Assembly (NCBI RefSeq): GCF_024586455.1
Contig: NW_026089623.1
Span: 17,674,236 to 17,738,235, forward strand
Origin: Bactrocera neohumeralis
Taxonomy: Eukaryota > Arthropoda > Insecta > Diptera > Tephritidae
DNA length: 64,000 nucleotides
Direction: 5' to 3'
Part shown: positions 55,494 through 64,000 of the stretch, piece by piece
Layout of the letters: each line of letters begins with the position of its first letter
Position numbering within the stretch: the stretch's first letter is position 1
Notes under the pieces: generated by a model
What the model was told of the DNA's origin: nothing
Databases searched by the model: none
The model's input: only the letters and a program-made list of their open reading frames with translations
Translations under genes and position numbers: made by a program

Positions 55494-55517
55494 TCATATT
55501 TCATTTATATTCAACTT

Positions 55518-55991
55518 TGGCTAATTGAGCCTTAGTCGCCTGCCCCACACCACACCCACACCCATCACTAACACGCACACTCACCACACTCACCTCGACA
55601 TCACCACACTCCACATCAACACCACCCACACGCGCGAGCGCAGGATCCACACACTAAAACACACACCACATCTCTCCACTGAAAAAGGGTCCGCTTTGCA
55701 CAAGCCAGTTCAGATTCGACCACCTTTTTGAATCCACGTCGCTTGTCCGCCACCGCTACACAGCTCGATCCACCTCCATACTTTTAAAATCCGCAATTGA
55801 CGTTTAGTTTAAGTTGAAAAAAGGGAAAACCCACAAATCCAGGGAAAATTTCGATTGTGAGAACGCCTACAAATCGAGTGCTACTATTATAATACATATA
55901 GTGTTAAGACACAAGTGTGAATCCCGATTTTTTTTATTTAAAAGGAAAGAAAGCGATCAAGTGGTAAGTGAAGCGGGCAGTGAACCCAACA
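55518..55991 (+). repeat. BEL copy 2 5' LTR
   Basis: 474 bp, TGGCTAATTGAGCC...CCCAACA. The first 200 bases are rich in CCACACC, CACTCACC and CACACGC tracts. It ends exactly before the PBS. The similarity to 19038-19509 fixes both ends; the 3' LTR is outside the window. Confidence 0.85.
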
Positions 55992-56009
55992 TTGGTCCTT
56001 CGAGCCGCA
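55992..56009 (+). promoter_or_regulatory. BEL copy 2 primer-binding site
   Basis: TTGGTCCTTCGAGCCGCA directly after the LTR. TGG start and CGA core fit the 3' end of a tRNA with its CCA tail. The same site occurs in copy 1 (32413-32428) with one inserted G. Which tRNA it pairs with was not determined. Confidence 0.75.
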
Positions 56010-57071
56010 AAGAACGGCACTATTGAAAACAAAAAAAAAAAGAAAAAATCAAATTTGTGACATAAACATATAGACAAAAGGAGGTTAACTTACACAATTC
56101 GTGCAGTGAGGCGACATATACATACATACATACACATATACAAAATTTAGTGCAATTCACTATATACAAAAAAAAAAAACAATTATTGCAAGTGAAATCA
56201 AAGTGCAGTGACAAATACATACATACATACAAAAAAAAAAAAAAACAGTTGAAAACGGATTATACAAAACGGTTTCGCACCGTTGCATCAAAATCAAAAA
56301 AAAAAATTTATATCAAAATCAAAATAGTTTTATGCTAATACAAACATTTTAAATCGCGGGTGAAACACAAAAATATAGCGTGTGAAATATATAAATACAT
56401 ATAAAATATTCTAAAAATTGTGCAAAAAACCACTAACGTGTAATTACCAAACCAACAAAACTAAACCCATAAAAGATTGTGTGGCAAAGGCCAAAAGTTA
56501 AATGAAAATAAAACAAAAAAAAAAAATCCTCAAAAACCAGGCGCGAAAAATAAAAGTGGCACAAATATCAAGACGGGCGCGTTTAATGATAGTGCAATAA
56601 TCGGGCGCGAAAACAATAAAAAGTTAATTTAAAACAAAAAGAACAAAATTTAATAATAAATAATAAATAAATAACATTAAAAAAAAAAAAGAGGAAAGGA
56701 AACCATCAGCGGCAACAGCACAACAAGAAGCAGTTCAAAAACATAAAAACCGGAAGGAAACGGATCACAGGCATCGGCATATCATACACACATATGTATG
56801 TATAAATATTAATAAATATCAATTTCTACAAAATTGCACATACTCCAATGTGTACTTAGGTGCATACCTGCATCTTACCAATTTTCTTCTCCACATATAT
56901 GTGTTATGAACAGTATATACTATAAATAATTATATATATACTGGCATATACATATCTAATACAAAAGGTCCTATTTACGCTTACCCTTGTGTATCCAAAC
57001 ACATAAATTAAAAAAAAAAAAAAAATAAAAAATAAAAAAATTTTCAAGTATACACCTGACCCCGTTTTCCG

Positions 57072-57110
57072 GCAATACCCCTTATACTCCAAAAGTATAA
57101 GCGTCATTCG
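57072..57110 (+). ncRNA. BEL leader hairpin 2 (copy 2)
   Basis: GCAATACCCCTTATACT pairs with AGTATAAGCGTCATTCG. The inner CTTATACT/AGTATAAG stem is perfect; the outer closing stem is eroded compared with copy 1 (31073-31112). Confidence 0.5.
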
Positions 57111-57425
57111 TATTGTAAAATCATACGTACAGACATACGGCATACAGTTTGCCTTTGACTGTATTTCCTACGTTTAAACTAAAACTATTTCAAACTTTCG
57201 GGAATTAATTTGCAACTTTAATAAAACTAAACGGAGCGCTAATTGCAATTACAAATATTTTAATTTAACCCCCAAAAAAAATATATACGGTCAAATCAAA
57301 AAAAAAATAATAATAATAATAAAAGACAAAACCAGCACATACTTTATATACATACATACATACGTGTTGGTATCTCTAATTGTTCTCACATACATATATC
57401 CAAAGGCCAAATCGGCATATTTCAA

Positions 57426-57469
57426 GCAATACCTCTTGTTCTTGCTAAAGCACAAGCAAGCAGGATTGC
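57426..57469 (+). ncRNA. BEL leader hairpin 1 (copy 2)
   Basis: GCAATACCTCTTG...CAAGCAGGATTGC: closing stem GCAAT/ATTGC and inner CTTG/CAAG pairing. Conserved with copy 1 30467-30510 while the surrounding leader has diverged. Confidence 0.5.
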
Positions 57470-57848
57470 AAACGGAAAAAATCTTTTATATACAAAGGTC
57501 ATTAACCCTTTTCCCTTTCCTTATTATCGCCCGTATACGCAATTATAAACGAACGAGTGCGAAGCAATAAATAAAATAGAAAGAAAACAAAACAAACTAA
57601 TAGCACAACTATTAGGGATAACGAAACCGAAACACTCGCTCGTTAGTTCGGCCATTGCGTATACGGATACAACAAAAATACAATTTTATAATAAGGAAAA
57701 CGAAATACGCGTTCGTTATTAGATACTTGTGTATACAACAACCATACAAACCGCGTATCTTAAAGATTCAAACGTATTTATTAACACCATAAATACACTG
57801 AGAGAAGTTTTTTCTGTCTCATATTTTCAATTTTTACCTATTATCTAA

Positions 57849-59640
57849 ATGAACGGAGATTCTAAGGAATCTAAATCGATTCAATATCTAAAGGTACAAA
57901 AAATGATTTCTGAAGAAAAGAGCCCATGTACACCTGCTGAAGCTACACGCTCAAAGCAAGGTGCTACAAAGCAAAAAAAAATTAAAGACATTTCATATAC
58001 TAAGTTTATCGCTGAGAGTGACAGTTTAATTCGATACTGCACTCGATTTTCATCTTCACCGATTCAGGACAATTCTGAATCGGTACTAGAAATCAAAAAA
58101 GAAAATCTAGGCAATTTCTGGACACGTCTCCAAGCTGCGTATGACGCAATTCTAGAATCTGACGAATCAGATCTTCCGGAAAATTTTAAATCCTCGGCTT
58201 GCTCCAAATACGAAAACTGTTTAGACCAGTACGAGGAAACGAGAGCTATGATCTCTGATCAATTGAGATTAATAAAAGCAATTGCACCTACTCCACAACC
58301 GAGAGTAGAGCTGCCTCCAATTCAAAGCCAAGAGGCGAGTTCCGGCATTCACCTTAAAGTGCCAGCATGCGATACAGAAATATTTCATGGAGGTTATGAA
58401 CAATGGCCGTCCTTCCGGGACATGTTTACGGCCGTGTACATAAACCATCCTAAATTATCTCAAGCGCAAAAATTGTATCACCTCCGATACAAAACAAAAG
58501 GTCAAGCAGGCGCAATAGTAAAACAGTTCACTCTTAATGACGAAAATTTCAATTATGCTTGGGAAGCTTTAAAAGCTCGCTACGAGAACGAAAGAATATT
58601 AGTCGACAAACAAGTCACAATATTAATGAATTTACCAAAAATTCAGAAAGAAACAAGTGAAGAATTTATAAAACTTCAATCCACTGTTTCAAATTGCTTG
58701 TCGGTTCTAGCGACACAGAATATTCCCACAGACAATTGGGACCCCATACTGGTAAATATATGCTCCGCGGCATTACCGGAAAAATCTTTGCTTCTGTGGG
58801 AGCAATCGCTCTCATCACGAAGAAAATGCCCAACGTGGCAACAAATGAATGATTTCTTAACTACCCAGTATGAAATTGCGGAAAGGGTAGATAAAAAAAC
58901 GGTCAGAACTAAAAACGTTCAACACGACCTAAATCGAAGTTTTATTAGACCCCAAGCTAATAACAACCACAATTTAAACAGAAGCTTCTTTAAAAACCAA
59001 TCGTTCACATCCGAACAATATAAACAAACGTCATGCGAACTGTGTAAAGGAGGGCACAAGCTGAAAGCTTGCGAAAAGTTTAAAAAACTTAATATCAATG
59101 AAAGGAACAACTTTGTCAGAGCAAAAAGGCTCTGTACAAACTGCTTGTCCCACTCACATAATCTCAATAATTGCGAAAGCAAATTCAATTGCGTATATTG
59201 CCACAAGAGGCATCATTCAATGTTGCATTTCAATAACTTTCCTAGCACACCCCAAAGTAGCGCTTTCTCCAAAAGAGCCACGGGTTTAGTTGCAACCGCA
59301 ACTCCCGAAACACAAAATCCCGAAATTTGCCAAGAGACACCATGCTGCTCAAAGGCTTTAAAAACACAAACGCTTCACAGCGAGAATCAAAGTAGGGTAC
59401 TACTACCCACTGCAGTTATCTCCATCGAACACCGAGGAGAACTTTTCAAATTGAGAGCCCTAATAGACCAAGGATCACAACGATCATTCATAGCGTCTAG
59501 GGCACAAAATAGGCTAAAACTACCAACAAAACAAGCCAATTATGAAATTACGGGAATGGGCGGAAGAGTAGTACAAAACTCAAATAAAATCTGCCCCATT
59601 ACCCTGATTTCCCCCCCAAGCGGATAAGCGCATTCAAGCA
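57849..59640 (+). pseudogene. BEL copy 2 Gag and protease
   Basis: Start MNGDSKESKSIQYLKVQKMI at 57849 (the copy 1 start is the same). Gag with the DUF1759 region around residues 175-330 (CDTEIFHGGYEQWPSFRDMF). Three zinc knuckles near 59029-59225: CELCKGGHKLKAC, CTNCLSHSHNLNNC and CVYCHKRHHSMLH. The protease-like DUF1758 segment (LRALIDQGSQRSFIASRAQ) follows. The frame breaks at a run of seven C near 59612, where copy 1 has six; one extra C shifts it to TAA at 59625. A homopolymer sequencing or assembly error is possible. Pol continues in the next frame. Confidence 0.93.
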
Positions 59641-62600
59641 GAAGCTATAGTCTTACCGCAACTTACGAACATGCTTCCAAGCTATCATATAAATAGCAAG
59701 CATTGGCAAAAGGTTACACACCTAAAGCTAGCAGATCCTAACTGCAACACCCCCGCTCAAATAGATCTTCTATTAGGCAGCGACCTTATACCTCAAATTA
59801 TTCTAGAAGGGGTTGAAAAAATTTCAAACACCCTTCTAGCTCAAAATACTATATTCGGTTGGATACTAAGTGGACTAGTGACAGAATCAGTTACCACCAT
59901 GACAACTCAAGTGGAAGAAATATCCAATGAATTTCTTAATTCACAATTAAGGAAATTTTGGGAGTTAGAAGAACTCCCCCCCATTTCAATTACAACGCCA
60001 GAAGATCAGTATTGTGAAGACTTTTACAAAGCCACAACTACTAGATCAGGAAATGGTCGGTATGTCGTACGACTACCATTTAAACAACAATTTCCAGATA
60101 CACTCGCCATAGGTCACTCTCGCACCTCTGCAATACAGCAGTTTCTAAGTATGGAGAAAAACCTGCTTAGAAAAGGTGAACTCAAACAACATTATGATGG
60201 AGTCTTAGAAGAATACCTCCATTTAGATCACATGGAGGAAGTAAGCCCGTGCGAAAAAATCATAAAAGGCAAATATCACTCATTCTACTTGCCACACCAT
60301 GCAGTAGTAAAGCCTGACAAAAAAACCACAAAGGTTAGAGTTGTCTTTAATGCCTCGAGATCCACTAGCTCGGGGAATTCCCTAAATGATATTCTATTTA
60401 CGGGACCCACACTCCAACCAGACTTGATGCTCCTCATATTAAATTGGCGTATATACAAATACGTTTTCAATGGGGATGTCGAAAAAATGTATCGACAAAT
60501 AATGGTACATAAGGATGATCAAGATTTTCAACGAATTATTTTTCGAAAATCTCCCAATAGTCCACTAAGCGACTTTAAATTAAAAACAGTTACCTTTGGC
60601 GTAAACTGTGCCCCATACCTCGCCATTCGTACACTCCACGAACTGGCAGAAGACACAAAGTCAGAGTTTCCTCTGGCAACACAAGTCTTAAAAACACATA
60701 CGTATGTAGACGACATCCTGTCTGGGAGCCACAGCCTCTCACAAGCATACGAGTCCTTATCACAAGTGATAAAGGCCCTCAACACCGCAGGGTTTCCTTT
60801 AAAAAAGATCACCGCTAATCACCCAAGTATCTTAAAAAATATACCAAACGATAACAAATTGGATACTAATTTCCTTATCTTTGAAAAGGAAAGTATAACA
60901 AAAACACTGGGCATCCAATGGAATGCGATATCGGACCAGTTCTCATACACGACAGAGTCCATAACCGCATTATCCGCCATAACAAAGAGGCAAATTTTAT
61001 CCTCAATGGCAAAACTTTTTGACCCCGCAGGATGGCTTGCGCCAATTATGATACAAGCGAAAATCCTGATTCAAGAATTATGGCTAGATGGAACAGACTG
61101 GGACGAACAAGTGAAACCTCTTCGCTTAGAAAAATGGTCCCAGTTCGCTAATAATCTGACCGACATTTCGCAGATACAAATTCCACGGTGGGTAAACTAT
61201 TCCCCCGAATACAAAGTGGAGCTACACGGCTTCTGCGACGCCTCTGAAAAGGCATATTGTGCCACTATATATGTGCGCACACAAAGCGATATTGCAACAA
61301 CAAGCCACCTACTAGTGGCAAAAGCAAAAGTTGCTCCTCTAAAAACCATAAGTCTACCACGACTTGAACTCTGTGGCGCTCTGCTACTAGCAAAGCTAGT
61401 TTCCATGGTGCAGACCCACTTAAACATGGCAAAATATGAATTATACCTCTGGTCCGATTCCGAAATAGTTCTAGCCTGGTTAGAAAAGCCACCACACGCG
61501 TGGAAAACATATATTTCTAATCGAACGTCCCAAATACTTGATCTAGTAGGATCAGCCACTTGGCGGCACGTAGCCAGTGCTGACAATCCTGCCGATCTTG
61601 GGACAAGAGGGTGCAAACCCCTTCATCTCGCCACCACCACCCTCTGGTGGAATGGCCCCCGATGGTTAACAGAATCTCCCGATTCTTGGCCACAATCGCC
61701 AATGCGCAACATAATCGCCCCAGAAAGTCGAAAAATCGACACCTAACTCACACAATTGGATGATAATGACATCCTTGAACGATTTTCATCGTTCCCCCGA
61801 GCACTCAGAGTAGTCGCCTATATGCTCAAATTCATAGAGCAACTTAAACTTAAAGTTAAAGGAGTAACTTACACCCATTGCGATACATTGACGCACCAGG
61901 ACTTACAAAAAGCAAAGGTCGCGCTTATCGCCTCAACGCAAACGCGCTACTTCAGTCGCGACATATCGTTACTAAGAGAATCGAAGCCAATTGACAAAAA
62001 GAGCTCACTCTTAGTACTAAACCCATTTCTTGACACGAAAGGTCTGCTTCGTGCCAATGGTCGGCTCGCTAATTCAAGCCTGACTTACAACGAACGCCAC
62101 CCCATCATAATACCTGAGAAGTCTCCTTTTGCCACATTACTCCTGAATTACATCCATATATTAATGTTGCACGCAGAGCAGCGCCTCATGCAACATATGG
62201 TACGCCAAGAGTATTATATTCCCCGTCTTAAGCCCCAGATCAAGAAATGCATTTTCATGTGCAAGATCTGCACTATGCATAAGCAAAAAATGCGAACTCA
62301 GATTATGGCAGCACTTCCACCTGAACGCTGCAATTTCGCTCTGCCTTTCACGACTACCGGTGTCGATTTTGCTGGGCCTTTTCAAATAAAGGCGTCCATG
62401 CTAAGATCTCCCACTCTCATGAAAGGCTATGTGGCTGTCTTTGTATGTTTCACGACAAAGGCAGTACACCTTGAGCTGTGTACTAATCTGACGACGGAGG
62501 CTTTTCTCGCGGCATTTGCTCGTTTCGTCGCTCGACGTGGCTTCCCCTCCAAAATCATGAGCGATAATGGCAAAACATTCATAGGAGCCCAACGAGCCAC

Positions 62601-63288
62601 AGAAAAACAGTTTGTGGATTTCTTAAAACAAGTGTCCCCTGATATCGTACAAAAGTACGCCCCTCAAGGTATCAATTGGCAATTTATACCTCCAAGCGCT
62701 CCTCATATGGGTGGTTTATGGGAATCAGCTGTAAAGAGCTTCAAATCTCATTTCAAGAAGCTAGCCGGCAGCTATAAATTTAACTATGAAGAATTCACGA
62801 CGTTATTAGCTAAAATTGAAGCCGTTCTCAACTCACGGCCGCTCACAGCATTATCGCAAGATCCCTCCGACTTCACAGCCCTAACTCCAGGGCATTTCTT
62901 AAAAGGAGCACCCATTCTGGCCACACCTGAGCCAGGCGTGGAGTCGCTTTCCTTATTAAATAGATGGGAAAGAATTAAAATTCTCCATCATAATTTCAGT
63001 AGCCGATGGAAAGAAGACTATATAAAGGACCTCCACAAGAGGTACCGATGGAAAAATACAGAAAATGCGCCAAAAGTTGGAGATTGTGTCCTGATTCACG
63101 ACGATTGCCTGCCACCTACCGAATGGCGGCTGGGCCGCATAGAGAAGCTTTATCCAGGCTCCGACGGTCATATTCGCGTAGTCGATCTCCGTACGCAATC
63201 CGGAAAGTTAACAAGACCGCTCGTCAAGTTATGCTTCCTACCGATCGCCGATAACCGCGAAACGAAAACCGACAAACCGCTAAAATAA
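59628..63288 (+). pseudogene. BEL copy 2 Pol: RT, RNase H, integrase (one in-frame stop)
   Basis: Continues from protease (ADKRIQAEAIVLPQL). RT: YHSFYLPHHAVVKPDKKTTK, FNGDVEKMYRQIMVHK, GVNCAPYLAIRTLHELA and catalytic HTYVDDILSGSHSL. RNase H-like: HGFCDASEKAYCATIYVR, LYLWSDSEIVLAWLE and ADNPADLGTRG. A TAA at 61744-61746 lies in frame (DT*LTQLDDND) before DDNDILERFSSFP. Integrase: HILMLHAEQRLMQH...CKIC zinc site, VDFAGPFQIK (Asp), MSDNGKTFIGA (Asp) and PHMGGLWESAVKSF (Glu). The DUF5641 end is WRLGRIEKLYPGSDGHIRVV, with the stop at 63286. All catalytic residues are present. Confidence 0.93.
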
Positions 63289-63481
63289 ACCGAATATAAA
63301 AACAAAATAAAATAAAAATTTATATAAATACATATATACATATATATATATTTAAAATCACTCACAAAAGTAGTCGATTAATCTAACGACCCACTCATGC
63401 CGCATAACGTGGCAGCCATGCTCATATGTCCTATATGCAACCAAATTCTAATTGAAATAACCCTCTTCCAAACAGATCAAT
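63289..63481 (+). other. Pol-ORF3 spacer
   Basis: 193 bases. The first half is TA-rich. From about 63390 the sequence turns GC-rich, and ATG-starting out-of-frame codons (63397) precede ORF3. How ORF3 is expressed (subgenomic RNA, splicing or reinitiation) cannot be read here. Confidence 0.6.
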
Positions 63482-64000
63482 ATGGATGCAGACATGCCAG
63501 CAGCCCCGACACCAACCACTCGTTCGGCTGTCAATGTGCCACGCCAAGCGGCTGCCCCAGTTGCAGCGCCCCGAGTGCCTCGGAGTGGAACGGCCGCATT
63601 GCCGTCAACACTCGCGCTTGTCGCCGACCCACAACGCCGTAGATGTCCCCTATGTCGTCGACCCCACCGGCTGCCACAATGCGTCATTTTTAAGGGATTG
63701 CCACCTCAACAACGCCAGTTGGTCGTGCAGGCGCACGGCCATTGTCTCAATTGCCTGACGCCTGTCCACCAAACTCACGAGTGTACGTCGGGCAATCTGT
63801 GCCAAATTTGTATGCGCCCGCATCACACTATGTTGCACCGTACACCTCGGAATGACACCAGCCAACCTCCTGCCGGCCGCAACCGCGGCGCAATACAACG
63901 ACCGCCATTAAGCCGGGATGCACGGCCCCGTCGAACCATAAGGCCATCGTCCTCCCGTGCCCGGCGGCCACATAATGGGGCGTCCACACGACGCCAGCAA
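63482..64000 (+). CDS. BEL copy 2 ORF3: triple zinc-knuckle protein (runs off window end)
   Basis: ATG 63482, open for 173 codons to the window edge. Residues 1-50 are a proline/alanine-rich disordered stretch (MDADMPAAPTPTTRSAVNVP). Three zinc-binding units follow: CPLCRRPHRLPQC (55-67, C-x2-C-x3-H-x4-C), CLNCLTPVHQTHEC (88-101, C-x2-C-x4-H-x4-C) and CQICMRPHHTMLH (107-119, C-x2-C-x3-HH-x3-H). The tail is arginine-rich. The spacing of all three equals that of the element's own Gag knuckles, which suggests descent from a nucleocapsid-type module. It sits 194 bases after the pol stop, where env would be. It is clearly more GC-rich than gag-pol. A broken homologue is in copy 1 at 19620-19977. 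A nucleic-acid-binding role is inferred; no transmembrane segment or signal peptide is seen. Confidence 0.8.
   Translation, partial: MDADMPAAPTPTTRSAVNVPRQAAAPVAAPRVPRSGTAALPSTLALVADPQRRRCPLCRRPHRLPQCVIFKGLPPQQRQLVVQAHGHCLNCLTPVHQTHECTSGNLCQICMRPHHTMLHRTPRNDTSQPPAGRNRGAIQRPPLSRDARPRRTIRPSSSRARRPHNGASTRRQQ

Larger units (their letters stand above)
53788..55517 (+). mobile_element. PIF/Harbinger transposon, right end cut by BEL copy 2
   Basis: The left end is probably CACCCTTAACTGTTG at 53788, resembling the CACCCCTATTCTGTG end of the element at 42299. It encodes a spliced DDE transposase (plus strand) and the C-terminus of a second protein (minus strand, 55383-55493). That convergent two-gene layout is typical of Harbinger. 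The right part is interrupted at 55518 by the LTR of BEL copy 2, so its right terminus is beyond the window. Confidence 0.75.
56010..57848 (+). promoter_or_regulatory. BEL copy 2 untranslated leader
   Basis: 1.84 kb, very A-rich, with many A-runs, short CATACATA microsatellites and no convincing coding frame. It contains two conserved hairpins (57072-57110 and 57426-57469). Numerous upstream ATGs precede the gag ATG, so scanning would be inefficient; internal initiation is possible but unproven. Confidence 0.7.
55518..64000 (+). mobile_element. BEL/Pao retrotransposon copy 2, nearly intact, with a third ORF
   Basis: 5' LTR, PBS, 1.8-kb leader, gag-pol (57849-63288) and ORF3 (63482 onward). 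The window ends before the 3' LTR. Only one frameshift and one stop interrupt gag-pol. Same family as copy 1 (19038-32917), opposite orientation. It is inserted into the Harbinger element at 55518. Confidence 0.92.

Noticed and set aside
1..64000. rRNA, tRNA, CRISPR or bacterial operon signals
   Set aside because: None seen. R1-type elements normally target 28S rDNA, but no rDNA flanks occur here.

Overview
This window is eukaryotic, repeat-dense DNA. It looks like a cyclorrhaphan fly, most likely a tephritid fruit fly. The reasons are the mixture of families (DD41D 'rosa'-type and other mariners, R1, Jockey, BEL/Pao, an errantivirus-like env, Harbinger, hAT), a 53-bp intron, and CATA/TATG-rich microsatellites. 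Species is inference. No rRNA, tRNA or CRISPR was seen, and there is at most one host exon (10583-10755). Almost all of the 64 kb is transposable elements, many nested in one another. One 100-base N gap lies at 19520-19619.

Layout, left half. A 3' part of a Tc1-like element (1-952) sits in a decayed non-LTR element (953-2289). Two deleted mariners follow (2290-2655, 2977-3829). A dispersed repeat (3851-4277) is followed by a TTAA-flanked MITE that was split by a young gypsy element (4399-9079, minus strand). That element has two LTRs differing by one base and a mutated RT active site. Then come a mariner 5' fragment, a possible host terminal exon, a DD41D mariner remnant, and a DD41D element folded into a long palindrome (11836-12814). 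A second dispersed-repeat copy and an R1-type remnant (14826-16980) precede a first BEL/Pao element (BEL-A, 16981-19037), cut at 19038.

Middle. BEL copy 1 (19038-32917, minus strand) is decayed and interrupted by a Jockey element (about 20877-25396) that is nearly complete but broken. Next are a second R1-type element (32918-35889), a 3-copy tandem repeat, a hAT transposase (36742-38313), a hAT/Jockey chimeric ORF and a decayed second Jockey (38511-40785). A long-inverted-repeat family occurs twice (41150-42170, 45830-46980). Between the copies are an internally deleted Harbinger (42299-43236) and an RNase H-bearing non-LTR remnant (44204-45230).

Right half. An errantivirus-like env on the minus strand is split by an R1 element (48304-53471) with an 11-bp target duplication. 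It is bounded by an intact, spliced Harbinger transposase (53865-55156), and that Harbinger is in turn cut by BEL copy 2 (55518 to the window end, plus strand). BEL copy 2 is almost intact. It has an LTR, a PBS, a leader with two paired hairpins, and gag-pol with one frameshift and one stop. After pol, in the env position, it carries a third, GC-rich ORF (63482 to the window end) encoding three zinc knuckles with the same spacing as those of its own Gag. The same ORF is found downstream of pol in BEL copy 1. This third ORF and the duplicated leader hairpins are the most unusual features seen.
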